Positions 1 to 9,381 of a stretch of 64,000 nucleotides of DNA are shown piece by piece. Location: NCBI RefSeq assembly GCF_022921115.1, contig NZ_CP095075.1, forward strand, positions 2,396,001 to 2,460,000. Reading direction: 5' to 3'. The translations under genes were made by a program, and so were the position numbers. The notes beneath the pieces are model-generated. The model did not search any database. It was not told the DNA's origin and saw nothing but the letters and a program-made list of their open reading frames with translations. The first letter of the stretch is position 1; every line of letters begins with the position of its first letter. This stretch comes from Halobacillus amylolyticus. GTDB lineage: Bacteria; Bacillota; Bacilli; Bacillales; Halobacillaceae.

Positions 1-477
1 CTCAACAAACGCTTCCTTAGGCCCTACGACACTAAACTCTACTTCCGGAATACTAATGTTACGGCTTTTATTTTTGGTTGCAGGAATAAGAAGCGCTTCC
101 TCATCCCCTTCCTGCATTTGAATCACGATATAGCCGCGTGTGATTTTTTCTTTTACTTCTGTCAACTGTTGTGTAATATAGATGTTCTCAACAGGCAGCC
201 TCTCTTTTATATCTTCCAAAGACAATAACGTATGTTTTTTTAAGATAGGCAATACTGATTCATTCAGAAACTTTGAACCACTCAATGTCTTATAATAGGA
301 AAGAACACAGCTAGTCCGACTGCTGTGTTGGTAGATAATAAAGTCCTTTGACTGCTTCAACATTTCGTATAAGTCTTGAAACGATTTCTTTTGTTCTTGA
401 CCTTGCTGTTTTAGCGTCTCTTGTGGTTGATGATTTCCCTTGCCCTTCTCCTTCTTTTTCCTCGTCCAATTAAACAT
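1..477 (-). CDS. GerA-family spore germination protein, N-terminal part (runs off the window)
   Basis: Reading the minus strand from the ATG at 477 gives 159 codons open to the window edge. The protein starts with a Lys/Gln-rich cytoplasmic head, followed by the soluble N-terminal domain of GerA-type germinant-receptor A subunits. The family signature VVGPKEAFVE lies just before the cut. AAGGAG precedes the ATG at good spacing. In this family the missing remainder holds the membrane helices that form the receptor with B and C subunits in the spore inner membrane. The rest of the operon lies outside the window, and the ligand cannot be guessed. Confidence 0.85.
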   Translation of the reverse strand, partial: MFNWTRKKKEKGKGNHQPQETLKQQGQEQKKSFQDLYEMLKQSKDFIIYQHSSRTSCVLSYYKTLSGSKFLNESVLPILKKHTLLSLEDIKERLPVENIYITQQLTEVKEKITRGYIVIQMQEGDEEALLIPATKNKSRNISIPEVEFSVVGPKEAFVE

Positions 478-629
478 TAGAAATCTCCTTATCATACAAT
501 ATGTACGGTGGCAAACTAGCTCGATTGTATGAACACGTCGGTTTTAAATTGCATCCGCAAAAGTAAACGATTTGTCTGCCTTTTATCCTTTACGTAAAGG
601 TTATAAATTATACTTTTTAGGAGAGGATA

Positions 630-860
630 ATGGTGACTTGGCTAAGAGGAGGAAGTAATGTGTTACAGATCCTTATATATATAAGTCCACTGGTTTTAAT
701 CCTATCGTTCTTTATCTCTGTGTTTTTCTTAATGGATGGATTGGCGAAGTTTTTTTTGTTTACCTATATACTTTGGATTATGACAATACCTTTCATCCTT
801 CTTTATAGAGAAGAAGTTAAGATTAGCAAAAGAAAAGATACAGAAGACGAGATTTGGTAG
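630..860 (+). CDS. small two-helix membrane protein, unknown function
   Basis: A 76-residue ORF divergent from the gerA-type gene. Two hydrophobic stretches (about residues 13-35 and 38-57) are followed by a charged tail ending KDTEDEIW. Two starts are possible: ATG 630 behind AGGAG at 619-623, or GTG 660 behind AGGAGGA at 646-652, which has the better spacing and removes ten residues. I do not recognise the family. The position next to a germination operon suggests a sporulation or germination role, but that is only context. Confidence 0.55.
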   Translation: MVTWLRGGSNVLQILIYISPLVLILSFFISVFFLMDGLAKFFLFTYILWIMTIPFILLYREEVKISKRKDTEDEIW

Positions 861-943
861 ACGATTCCCGTGAAAATAAACCCGGAATAGTACTGGTTAT
901 TTGGGCAAAAATAGTTAAAACCATGTAAAAGTGAGGGATTATT

Positions 944-1930
944 TTGGATAAACTACCTTTAACGGCCAATGAACTCGGAATGCTTTGGACACAGTATGTT
1001 CAAAATAGTATGGTCGACCAAATATTAAGGTATTTTTTAGAAACAGTAGAAAATGAAAAAACTAAATCTGTTATTGAAGAAACATTAGCGATCTCAATAG
1101 ATACAGCTAAAGAGAGCAAACGTTTACTAGTAGAGGATGGAGCACCTGCTCCTAAGGGCTTCAATGAGCAAGATGTTGACCTTAACTCACCAAAGCTTTT
1201 TACAGATTCCTTTATGTTGACATTTATTGAACATATAGGAAAAGCGGGAGTAGCTACTAATGGACTTTCTTTAGGGTTCTCGGTTAGAAAAGATGTTAGA
1301 GACTTCCTGAGTGAAACCACCAGAAAAACGATCGATTTATTCAATCATTGCATAGACACATCGCTATCAGAAGACGTATATATCCGTGCTCCCCAGGTTG
1401 ATGTTCAGAGTGAGGCAGAGTACGTGCAAGGAAAGAAATACTCAAGTCCGTTTAAAAAAAGATCGTTAAATACAGTAGAAATCTCCCACCTATTTGAGAA
1501 CGTAAAAACAAATGTTATCGGTGAAAAGTTATGTACTGGATTTGCACAAACAACAAAATCACCGGAAATTAAGTCTTACCTTAAGAAAGGGAAAAAAATA
1601 TCGAAAAAACATCTGAATACTTTTACGAATACCTTAAAAGAGTCAGATATCTACCCTCCTATGTCATCCAGCAGTATGGTTTCAACTTCAACAACACCGG
1701 TTTTTTCTAACCGATTAATCATTTTCCTTATGACGATGTTAAGCTCAGCTGGACAGGCTAATTACTCAGCGGGATCGAGCGCTAGTTTTCGTTACGATAT
1801 CATATTTAATTACCAGAAGTTGTCTGCAGAAATTTCCTTATTCGCTAAGGATGGATTAGACCTCATGATTAAAAACGGGTGGTTAGAGGAACCAAGTCAA
1901 GCTCCAGATCGTTCGGACCTAATAAAATAA
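944..1930 (+). CDS. DUF3231 family protein
   Basis: A 328-residue soluble protein that resembles the DUF3231 family of Bacillaceae, with two related all-helical halves (about 1-165 and 170-328), each predicted to be a ferritin-like four-helix bundle. The start is TTG at 944 behind GAGGGA; no in-frame ATG upstream fits better. The function is unknown; the family is often seen in spore-formers. It is followed by an IS element and has no obvious operon partner. Confidence 0.8.
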   Translation: MDKLPLTANELGMLWTQYVQNSMVDQILRYFLETVENEKTKSVIEETLAISIDTAKESKRLLVEDGAPAPKGFNEQDVDLNSPKLFTDSFMLTFIEHIGKAGVATNGLSLGFSVRKDVRDFLSETTRKTIDLFNHCIDTSLSEDVYIRAPQVDVQSEAEYVQGKKYSSPFKKRSLNTVEISHLFENVKTNVIGEKLCTGFAQTTKSPEIKSYLKKGKKISKKHLNTFTNTLKESDIYPPMSSSSMVSTSTTPVFSNRLIIFLMTMLSSAGQANYSAGSSASFRYDIIFNYQKLSAEISLFAKDGLDLMIKNGWLEEPSQAPDRSDLIK

Positions 1931-2120
1931 AATAACTTAAACTTAAAGAGGATTTATATTAGAAGCAATGAGATTTAATAAAAGGTTTGACTTTCTTTCT
2001 TAAGAAATCATTATAAACTTATGTAGCAGCAGTATGCCTATAAAAATTCACATTCTGACATTGAGCCGTTAGCTTTACTTCCAATAAAGAGGGTGGGACA
2101 AAACCCAGTCTCCTAAACGA

Positions 2121-2163
2121 AGAGTAGCCCGCCGAACAAAGTTTTTGTTCGGCGGGCTACTCT
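2121..2163. terminator. 20-bp perfect hairpin at the left end of the IS
   Basis: The arms at 2121-2140 and 2144-2163 are perfect complements around a 3-nt loop and are followed by a T-rich run. It lies between the left inverted repeat and the transposase start, so it probably blocks transcription entering from outside. Confidence 0.75.
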
Positions 2164-2260
2164 TTTATTTTAATCTAAATAAATTCTATTTTGAAAACAA
2201 AATAAGGACACACTCTGATAAAATTATAGTTACCACACAATAACCATCGGAGGTGTCCTT

Positions 2261-3922
2261 ATGTTTAAACAGTATAACATGAATCAAGTGATTTTGCCCC
2301 TGGATTTAGAAATGAAACTCCAAGAAAATGATATCGCCTATGCCGTCCACGATCTAGTCGAACAGATTCCAAACGAAGCCTTCGCTGCTTTCTTACGGAA
2401 GACGGGCTGTCCGGCTTACCATCCCCGAATGATGATGAAAATCATTGTATGCGCCTACACGCAATCGGTTTTCTCCGGAAGGAAAATCGAAGCGCTTCTC
2501 CAAGATAGTGTCCGCATGATGTGGTTAGCTCAAGGTTATGAACCGAGCTATCGAACCATTAATCGATTCCGTGTCCACCCCGACGTGCAAGCCCTCCTCC
2601 GTGAGTGCTTTGTCCAGTTCCGTTGCCAACTTGTTCAGGAAGAGTTGATTGATGACGAAGCGATTTTCATCGATGGAACCAAGATTGAAGCCAATGCCAA
2701 TAAGTTTACATTTGTCTGGCGTAAGGCTGTGGAAAATTACAACGCCAATCTGATCGAAAAGTCCAACCGCATGTATGATGAATTGGTTGAAAAGGAAATC
2801 ATCCCAGAAATCGTACGGGAAAATCCGGAAGAATTATCGGTCAAAGAGCTTACAGATATAGCTGAAAGGTTGGAAGAAAAGGTCGAAGAATGGAGCCAGA
2901 AAATCGAAGAGAGCGAAGAAGTGAGCGAACGGAAACAACTTCGTTCCGAGCGCAAAGAGCCAAAGCAATCCCATAAACAGTTTCAGGATTTTGCGGCGCG
3001 CAAGCAGAAATACGAAAGCGACACGGAAATCTTTGGAGAACGAAACAGTTATTCCAAGACCGACCATGACGCCACGTTTATGCGAATGAAAGATGATTAT
3101 ATGAAGAACGGGCAACTGAAAGCCGGTTATAATATACAGGTGGCGACCGAAGGCCAATATGCGCTCGCTTATGATGTTTTTCCGAACCCAACGGATACGC
3201 GCACGTTCCTTCCTTTCCTGGATCACATCGAACAACACTTCTTTGAACTACCCGATCATCTTGTCGCCGATAGTGGGTATGGAAGCGAAGAAAATTATGA
3301 AGAAGTCCAGGAGAATCGCAAGCGCACGCCATTGATCACGTACAATACGTACCGCAAAGAGAAGAAGAAAAGTTTTAAAAAGAAGGCATTTCATTCAGCC
3401 AATTGGGAGTACAGCGAAGAAGATGATGCATTCATTTGTCCGAACGGAAAACAACTGACGTTCCGGTATTTTTCCCACAAGACTGATCGTTATGGCTTTG
3501 TCCGGAAGTTTAAGGTGTACGAGTGTGAAGACTGTTCCGGTTGCCCTCTCCGTAGTCAATGTACCAAGGCTAAAGAAGGCAACAATCGCAAGATCTATTA
3601 CAATGAAAAATGGGAAGAACAAAAACATATGGTCAGAGAACTGCTTTCAGAAGAGAAAATGGGCGAACTTTATGGTAAACGTAAAGTCGATGTAGAACCA
3701 TTTTTTGGATTTCTGAAGGCTAATTTGCGTTTCACTCGAATGTCCGTAAGGGGTCAGGAGAGTGTGAAGAATGAATTAGGATTTGCCTTCATGGCGGTGA
3801 ACTTGAGAAAGTACACCGCTCAAAGGCAGCAGAGTAAGGCCAATAACTTTCCTCATTCAATAAAAAAAGGTTCCGATCATCAAAAACCGATGATCGGAAC
3901 CTTTTTTATTATTTCAGGCTAG
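2261..3922 (+). CDS. IS1182-family DDE transposase
   Basis: A 553-residue transposase. The N-terminal region (about 15-110) is the DUF772/InsH-like domain, with a conserved FIDGTKIEANANK block near residue 137, a second acidic block VADSGYG near 333 and the glutamate block VEPFFGFLK near 477, consistent with a DDE catalytic core. A CxxC zinc-like motif (CEDCSGCPLRSQC) lies near 425. GGAGGT at 2249-2254 gives the start. The stop codon falls at the edge of the right inverted repeat. The ORF is intact, so the element may be active. Confidence 0.92.
   Translation: MFKQYNMNQVILPLDLEMKLQENDIAYAVHDLVEQIPNEAFAAFLRKTGCPAYHPRMMMKIIVCAYTQSVFSGRKIEALLQDSVRMMWLAQGYEPSYRTINRFRVHPDVQALLRECFVQFRCQLVQEELIDDEAIFIDGTKIEANANKFTFVWRKAVENYNANLIEKSNRMYDELVEKEIIPEIVRENPEELSVKELTDIAERLEEKVEEWSQKIEESEEVSERKQLRSERKEPKQSHKQFQDFAARKQKYESDTEIFGERNSYSKTDHDATFMRMKDDYMKNGQLKAGYNIQVATEGQYALAYDVFPNPTDTRTFLPFLDHIEQHFFELPDHLVADSGYGSEENYEEVQENRKRTPLITYNTYRKEKKKSFKKKAFHSANWEYSEEDDAFICPNGKQLTFRYFSHKTDRYGFVRKFKVYECEDCSGCPLRSQCTKAKEGNNRKIYYNEKWEEQKHMVRELLSEEKMGELYGKRKVDVEPFFGFLKANLRFTRMSVRGQESVKNELGFAFMAVNLRKYTAQRQQSKANNFPHSIKKGSDHQKPMIGTFFIISG
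3863..3907 (+). terminator. terminator within the transposase 3' end
   Basis: AGGTTCCGATCAT pairs with ATGATCGGAACCT (3890-3902), with an A run before and a T run after. The coding sequence runs through the hairpin and ends just beyond it at 3922. Confidence 0.8.
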
Positions 3923-4121
3923 TTATGTCCCAGCCCCTTTCTGGTTTTTCTAGGTGGTTTATACTTGTTTCAGATTTTATATAAGACGTGTACATGGGGA
4001 TATACCCTTCATGTTAAAATAAGGATAATGGACTGACAACCGAAAGGGGACATAACTGCATAAATAAACGCCCCTTCCATCAATAAAGACTTATCTTAGG
4101 CAAGATCTCGAATAAACCCCG

Positions 4122-4604
4122 TTATTTGATATGCCATCGTGGAGGTTTTTCTATACCTTCTTCTGTTAAGGTGCTTGAACAGTTTGGGCAAATAACTGCC
4201 GGTTTAGGAATGGGCATACAGCAAAAAGGACATTCCTTTTTCATCAACGATGCCATTGGGCTTTTGTGGGGCTTTCTCCAACGGTTGATTTGTCTTACGA
4301 CGAGAAAGACGGCAAACAGCACGAGTAGAAACCGAATGGATGCAGTAATAAATAAGCCATAATTAATTGTTGCGGCACCAGCGGCTTTCGCTTCAGCTAA
4401 AGAAACAAAAGTTCCTCCGCTTAAACTAATGTAAAGGTTCTCAAAATTCATCTTGGTGAGAATCACACCAATTGGCGGTAACAGAATGTCGGAAACAAAC
4501 GAATCAATGAACCCACCAAATGCTGCACCTAACACGACCCCCACTCCCATATCGACTGCATTCCCTCTCACCGCAAACTCACGAAATTCTTGAAATAGTT
4601 GCAA
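4122..4604 (-). CDS. mscL: large-conductance mechanosensitive channel with zinc-ribbon tail
   Basis: MscL opens at high membrane tension and releases solutes on hypo-osmotic shock. The first 105 residues match the family: an amphipathic N-terminus, a Gly/Ala-rich TM1 (NAVDMGVGVVLGAAFGGFID), a periplasmic loop and TM2 at about 80-105. In place of the usual acidic C-terminal helical bundle there is a tail with C125-x2-C128 and C139-x2-C142, a likely zinc ribbon. The start is TTG at 4604 behind a strong GGGGGGAGGG ribosome binding site. The total of 160 residues is longer than typical MscL. Confidence 0.9.
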   Translation of the reverse strand: MQLFQEFREFAVRGNAVDMGVGVVLGAAFGGFIDSFVSDILLPPIGVILTKMNFENLYISLSGGTFVSLAEAKAAGAATINYGLFITASIRFLLVLFAVFLVVRQINRWRKPHKSPMASLMKKECPFCCMPIPKPAVICPNCSSTLTEEGIEKPPRWHIK

Positions 4605-4707
4605 TGGCCCTCCCCCCTTTCCTAGTAGCTTATGAGAATAAGGGACAAGCTATGATGTTAGAAAAAGCAGAACGGGACCGTTAAGCGGGTAATCAAAAAA
4701 ACTACAA

Positions 4708-4739
4708 AAAAACCCTAGGCCACTATGGCTTAGGGTTTT
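4708..4739. terminator. bidirectional terminator after the siderophore ATPase gene
   Basis: The AAAACCCTA and TAGGGTTTT arms form a hairpin with an A run on one side and a T run on the other. It sits just past the stop of the ATPase gene. Confidence 0.75.
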
Positions 4740-4745
4740 GAACGG

Positions 4746-5576
4746 TTACATAAAAGCAACTACTTTTTCTTCTGTGCGATTGTTCGATTGCTCTGCTACT
4801 AAATCGTAAGTCAAACAAACCGGCCTATTTGTCCGAGGATCCGTAACGATATCTGCATCAATATGAAAGACATCCCTTAGCACACGCTTTTCAATCACTT
4901 CTTCTGGTTTACCTTCTTTGACAATTTCTCCTTTATGGATGGCCACAATATAATCAGCAAATCGAGCCGCCTGATTTAAATCATGAATCACCATCACGAT
5001 TGTCCGACCTTCTTCTTTATTTAAACGTTCAAGTAATTGAAGCACCTCCAGCTGATGCGCAAGGTCTAAGTAAGTGGTCGGTTCATCTAATATGAGAATT
5101 TCTGTTTCCTGTGCCAATGCCATGGCGATCCAGACTCTTTGCCGCTGGCCACCGGATAAGGAATCGATTGAACGATTCTCAAATTCCTCCACCCCTGTAA
5201 TATCAATCGCCCACTTTATTATTTCATAGTCATGTTTCGTTAGTTTACCAAAACCTTTTTGATGTGGGAAACGCCCGTAAGATACAAGCTCAGCTACAGT
5301 TAATCCGCTAGGGGCTTCAGGTGATTGAGGTAGGACGCCCATTTTTTTAGCAATTTGTTTAGAAGGTTCTTTCTTGATCGCTTTGCCATCTAAATAAACA
5401 AAGCCGCCGTTTACAGATTGGATCCTTGCAAGTGATTTCAATATGGTCGACTTACCACACCCGTTAGGCCCGATGATCGTCGTGATTTTATTTTCAGGAA
5501 TATCTAAAGTCAAATCTCCCACAACTTGATGGTCACCATAAGCAATGTCGACATGTTCAGTCGTTAACTTTGCCAT
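4746..5576 (-). CDS. ferric-siderophore ABC transporter ATPase (FhuC/FecE/YusV-like, orphan)
   Basis: A 276-residue ATPase with Walker A GPNGCGKST at 36-44, signature LSGGQRQR and Walker B ILILDEPT, matching the iron-chelate subfamily. The start is ATG 5576 (MAKLTTEH) behind GGGAGGAC; the ORF also extends upstream through the Fur box, which is not plausible coding. No permease adjoins it. In B. subtilis the orphan ATPase YusV serves permeases encoded elsewhere, and the FecCD permeases at 13.3-15.3 kb, which have no ATPase of their own, are the natural partners here (inference). Confidence 0.9.
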   Translation of the reverse strand: MAKLTTEHVDIAYGDHQVVGDLTLDIPENKITTIIGPNGCGKSTILKSLARIQSVNGGFVYLDGKAIKKEPSKQIAKKMGVLPQSPEAPSGLTVAELVSYGRFPHQKGFGKLTKHDYEIIKWAIDITGVEEFENRSIDSLSGGQRQRVWIAMALAQETEILILDEPTTYLDLAHQLEVLQLLERLNKEEGRTIVMVIHDLNQAARFADYIVAIHKGEIVKEGKPEEVIEKRVLRDVFHIDADIVTDPRTNRPVCLTYDLVAEQSNNRTEEKVVAFM

Positions 5577-5624
5577 GCAAAAGTCCTCCCTATTTATATG
5601 TAAGCCTGTTATGATTATATTCAC

Positions 5625-5643
5625 GATAATGAAAATCATTATC
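5625..5643. promoter_or_regulatory. Fur box upstream of the siderophore ATPase
   Basis: GATAATGAAAATCATTATC matches the 19-bp Fur consensus at 18 of 19 positions. It sits 49 bp upstream of the ATPase start, so iron repression is very likely. Confidence 0.9.
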
Positions 5644-5830
5644 ACTAAAAATTATAAAGCTTCATCGTAAGAAGTGCAAGGAAAATCACAGACCAGGTCA
5701 TCCATTCATTTCCTTTCATAATGAACCGATTGACTTTGGTTATCATATTCTATTCAAATAAAATATTATCCTTATCCCCTTCTTAGGCTTACAATAGGAG
5801 TATCTTAATTTTATGGAAGAAGGCGATGGA

Positions 5831-6601
5831 ATGTCTGAGGAAATGAAACAGCGTGTGAGGGAAACCTTTTCTAAAAATAACGAAGCTTATGTCCAAAGCA
5901 AAGTTCACAACAATCAGTCCGACTTGGATTTAGTTACGAAATGGCTCAAACCAAATGTTTCTTGGTCTGTTCTGGATATTGCTACAGGAGGAGGACATGT
6001 CGCCAGGCAATTAAGTCCATATGTGAAAACAGTGTTTGCAACTGATTTAACAGAACAGATGCTTGAGAATACGGCATCCCATCTCGCCTCATTCGATAAT
6101 ATTCATTATGTGATTGCGGATGCGGAGGAGTTGCCTTTTCTTCAATCCAGTTTTGATGTAGTGACTTGTAGAATTGCACCTCACCATTTCCCACATCCCG
6201 AAAAATTTATCTCAGAGGTACAGAGAGTACTTAAACAGGGCGGATACTTTTTAATGATTGATAATACAGCATCAGAAAACGATGACCTAGACCACTTCTA
6301 TAATACATTAGAAAAAGTGCGGGACCAAAGCCATGTCAGGGCATTGAAAATATCTGAGTGGGAGAAACTTCTTCTTAAGTACGATCTTCAGCTGGAAGAT
6401 CAATTGCAACGTAAGAAAAAGCTGCCTTTCTCAGATTGGCTTAACAGGACACTTGATAATGATGAAGATAAAAAACAAGTGGTACGCTTTGTAGAAGATG
6501 CGGAAGATCACGTGAAGGCATACTTTGCCTTTCAAAAGAAGGAAGATGAGATCATTGATTTTTCGATTGATGAGTGGATGGTCATGGCAAGAAAACTATG
6601 A
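5831..6601 (+). CDS. class I SAM-dependent methyltransferase
   Basis: About 256 residues with motif I VLDIATGGGHVA near residue 50, an acidic position in DLTEQMLEN at the end of strand beta-2, and DAEELPF as motif II, the pattern of UbiE/YcgJ-type small-molecule methyltransferases. I chose ATG 5831 because AGAAGG precedes it by 8 nt; ATG 5813 in the same frame adds six residues. The substrate is unknown. A hairpin follows at 6631. Confidence 0.85.
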   Translation: MSEEMKQRVRETFSKNNEAYVQSKVHNNQSDLDLVTKWLKPNVSWSVLDIATGGGHVARQLSPYVKTVFATDLTEQMLENTASHLASFDNIHYVIADAEELPFLQSSFDVVTCRIAPHHFPHPEKFISEVQRVLKQGGYFLMIDNTASENDDLDHFYNTLEKVRDQSHVRALKISEWEKLLLKYDLQLEDQLQRKKKLPFSDWLNRTLDNDEDKKQVVRFVEDAEDHVKAYFAFQKKEDEIIDFSIDEWMVMARKL

Positions 6602-6630
6602 ACAGATGACGGCAAAAGGCTAGTAAATAA

Positions 6631-6693
6631 AGGAAGACCAGGTCATACATTATTTGGGGTGAAACCCAATGTAAGGATGACCTGGTCCTCTTC
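6631..6693. terminator. long hairpin with GGTCAT/ATGACC arms
   Basis: AGACCAGGTCAT pairs with ATGACCTGGTCC, and an inner stem pairs ATTTGGGG with the CCCAAT side. It lies between the convergent methyltransferase and gltT-type genes and may terminate both. The arms share the GGTCAT core with the palindromes at 28765 and 30377. Confidence 0.6.
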
Positions 6694-6700
6694 TTTATAT

Positions 6701-7929
6701 TTAAGATGCTTGTTTTTTTGTTTCGCTTTTATCTACAATCATTGTACCAACGAGGTCTCCGGTTACATTTAGGGAAGTCGCTGCCATACCGAGCAGCACA
6801 TCAACTCCAGCTATTAAAGCGACCACTTCTACAGGAAGACCTGCTTGAACGAGAACAGTCGCAAGTGTAATTAACCCCGCTCCAGGCACTCCAGCTGTAC
6901 CGACCGAGGCTAGCGTACCCGTAAGTACGATGCCAAGCATTTGTGGAATCGTTAAATCTAACCCTACTACGTTCGCAGCAAACACTACGGAGACTCCGAC
7001 ACGCATAGCAGCACCATCCATATTCATCGTAGCACCTAACGGCAGACTGAATCCGTATAACCTCTCTCTAATCCCAAGTCTCTCAGCGGAACGCATCGTG
7101 ACAGGAAGTGTACCTAAGCTGCTGCGAGTAACAAAGGCTGTTAACGTCGCTGTACGTGAATGTGCAAAAAATTTCTTTAGCGAAATTCCGAAGAAAAACA
7201 GGAGTACATAGTAAAGCCCATACTGCATAAGCACTCCTGCATACACAACACCTACAAACAGAAGCAATCCACTAAGAGAATCCGCCCTTGTGTCCCGATG
7301 GTCGTTGCGATTAAGGCAAAAACACCAATTGGAGCATATTCTAAAACCCAATCCATAATGCGGAACGTGGCTTCTGACCCTGCCTCAAAGGCCGTATGAA
7401 GTTTTTTACCATAGCCGCGAATTTGCGGTTTTTTAGAATCGCGCATCGAGCCTATCGCTAAGCCGAAGGCAATCGCAATAAAAATAATTTGCAGTAAGTT
7501 TAGTTCCGTAAAGGCTGTCGCCATATTTGTTGGCACAATACCAAGCAAGATGTCAACGAACGATGGTGTATCCGGGACTTCCACACTTGCACCGCCCGGG
7601 ATAGAGAGCCCGATTCCCGGGTTAACCCATGACGCTATCATCAAACCAATTGTTAATGCGAGCGCCGAAGTTACTATATAAAAACCGAGTACTTTCCCAC
7701 CCATACGGCCAAGCTGTTTTGGTGTTGTTTGGTTCAGGCCTGTAATGATAGTGAATAGGAGCATCGGAATAATAAGAAATTTCAGCAGGCGCAAGAACAA
7801 GTCACCAAACGGCTGCACGACATTTATAGAGGGACCAAAGGTAAACCCAGCAGCGATCCCAAAAAGAAAAGCTACGCCAATTTTCCAAATGAGTGAAACA
7901 TTGCGATAAGACTTCCATAATTTAGCCAT
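6701..7929 (-). pseudogene. dicarboxylate/amino acid:cation symporter (GltT/DctA type), one frameshift
   Basis: The gene encodes a DAACS-family Na+ or H+ symporter for glutamate, aspartate or C4-dicarboxylates. The first frame (7929 to about 7286) gives the N-terminal helices and the conserved MDWVLEYAPIGVFALIA. The second frame, from about 7290, continues with ADSLSGLLLFVG, the HP1 TLPVTMRSAE region and the MNMDGAAM motif typical of HP2/TM7. Adding one C to CCC at 7285-7287 (G on the coding strand) joins the two parts without other damage, giving about 410 residues, the normal family length. I suspect a sequencing error. ATG 7929 has GGAGGAAAC upstream. Confidence 0.85.
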
Positions 7930-8025
7930 GTTGTTTCCTCCTTCTGTGATTATTTATATAACCATAACCTAGTAAGTTCGTTGGTTATATTACTACACGT
8001 TTAAAAAGGAGACAACTAATTGAAC

Positions 8026-9279
8026 TTAATCTGCCTTTCGTAAAACAGGAAAGGATACGAACAAGCACGCCACACTGATCATCAGTGGGAAAGCACTCCA
8101 AAATAGAATGGACTGGATGGGAACTCCTAGACTAAGGATAAAAGATGCAGCTGCATAGGAAAGTGGCGTTAGTCCGAAAGATGCCGTACGAATCAGGCTC
8201 ATAATTCGGCCTATTTTATCTTTATCCGTGTATTCCTGAATCATTGAAACAAGCGGTATGTTAATCGAAGGGATCAACAAACCTACAAAAATGATCGCTC
8301 CCGCTGCCATCCAAAGTGTGTTTGATTGACTGAGGATTAACACAAATACGGCTTGAGTCGCCATTAAAAAAAGGGCGTACGAACCACGTTTTCTACGAAG
8401 ATTGATGACTCCCATAAGGATAGAACCAATTATCATCCCAAATGTCAGCGCACCTTGAACAAAACTGTAATCAATTGCGCTTCCTTTAAGAACTCCTTCA
8501 ACGAAAATTGGCAATCCCATGAATAATGGACCTGACAAAAAGAAGTTTACAACAACCGAAATGATGAACAACGCCTTAAGCAAAGCAGAATCCCATAAAT
8601 ACGAGAACCCATCTTTTAAATGTTGCCAAAACCCTGCAGAAACCTCCGCCTGGACTATTCCTGCTTTTTGCGTCCTAACGAAGTAGACACAAAGTGCTGC
8701 AATAAATAAACAAGCACTGACCAGTACAAATGTCCCCCTATAACCCGCTACTCCAAGCATTATCCCCGCAAGTAACGGCCCTGAAAAAAGCGCCACCTGC
8801 ATCGTTCCTTGAATAACGGAATTTGCACGCGTCAGCAGTTCAGAATCAACCACTACTGGCAAAATTGAATCACGGGCTGGGTCAAAGATTCCTCCTAATG
8901 TGCCAAATAAAACGGCATTGACCACTAGCATCCAGATCGGAAGCGGATGGACAAACACAAATTCAAAAACAAGCATCAACGCGAGAATCGCTCGGGATAA
9001 GTCAGACCAAAACATAATCCGTGCCTGATCTTTTCGATCCGAAAGCACTCCCCCTACCATCATAAAAATGATTCTCGGAACCGATAAGGAAATCAACACT
9101 ACCCCCAATGCCGCTTCAAAACCTAAGTCTTGCACCACATACCATGACTGTGTAAACATAAACATCGATAGACTTAAGCTTGAGAATAGTGTTGCCACCC
9201 ATAACATGACAAAGGAAAGCATTTTAAACAATGAACGTTCATTTTGCCCCGATGCACCGACTGCTTGTTTTTCCGGCAC
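8026..9279 (-). CDS. MFS transporter, drug/siderophore-exporter-like
   Basis: A 417-residue, 12-helix permease of the MFS_1/MFS_3 type (EntS-like), with the motif-A-like sequence GGVLSDRKDQAR in the first cytoplasmic loop. It follows the ArsR-type gene on the same strand after 76 bp, and a palindrome resembling the one at the regulator promoter (9314-9329) lies in that gap. The pair therefore looks like a regulator controlling an efflux pump. The substrate is unknown. Confidence 0.85.
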   Translation of the reverse strand: MPEKQAVGASGQNERSLFKMLSFVMLWVATLFSSLSLSMFMFTQSWYVVQDLGFEAALGVVLISLSVPRIIFMMVGGVLSDRKDQARIMFWSDLSRAILALMLVFEFVFVHPLPIWMLVVNAVLFGTLGGIFDPARDSILPVVVDSELLTRANSVIQGTMQVALFSGPLLAGIMLGVAGYRGTFVLVSACLFIAALCVYFVRTQKAGIVQAEVSAGFWQHLKDGFSYLWDSALLKALFIISVVVNFFLSGPLFMGLPIFVEGVLKGSAIDYSFVQGALTFGMIIGSILMGVINLRRKRGSYALFLMATQAVFVLILSQSNTLWMAAGAIIFVGLLIPSINIPLVSMIQEYTDKDKIGRIMSLIRTASFGLTPLSYAAASFILSLGVPIQSILFWSAFPLMISVACLFVSFPVLRKAD

Positions 9280-9313
9280 CTTTAACCACTCCTTTCTAAA
9301 ATTAATTTATTCA

Positions 9314-9329
9314 GTAAAAATAATTTTAC
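9314..9329. promoter_or_regulatory. putative ArsR-type operator in front of the MFS gene
   Basis: GTAAAAATAATTTTAC is a near-perfect palindrome 35 bp before the MFS start. It matches 13 of 16 positions with the site at 9997-10012 upstream of the regulator. Assignment to this regulator is an inference. Confidence 0.5.
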
Positions 9330-9344
9330 AGGGTCCACAAAAAG

Positions 9345-9381
9345 AAAAGCCTGAATCAGCTTTCTTCCTCTTCAGGCTTTT
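9345..9381 (-). terminator. hairpin at the 3' end of the ArsR gene
   Basis: AAAAGCCTGAA pairs with TTCAGGCTTTT. The stem includes the last codons of the regulator gene, so it could attenuate read-through into the MFS gene. Confidence 0.7.

Larger units (their letters stand above)
2086..3940 (+). mobile_element. IS1182-family insertion sequence
   Basis: Imperfect inverted repeats flank one transposase gene. The left end at 2086-2104 contains GGGTGGGACAAAAC and the right end at 3922-3940, read in reverse, contains GGGCTGGGACATAAC. I see no clear target duplication outside the ends. Each end carries a strong hairpin, one upstream of the transposase start and one inside the last transposase codons. 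Confidence 0.85.

Noticed and set aside
4030..4065. GAAAGGGGACATAAC segment resembling a shortened IS1182 end
   Set aside because: Only a partial match without a partner; probably chance.
5645..5746. 33-codon minus-strand ORF with a hydrophobic stretch upstream of the siderophore ATPase
   Set aside because: No Shine-Dalgarno and it lies in the Fur-box promoter region; not supported.
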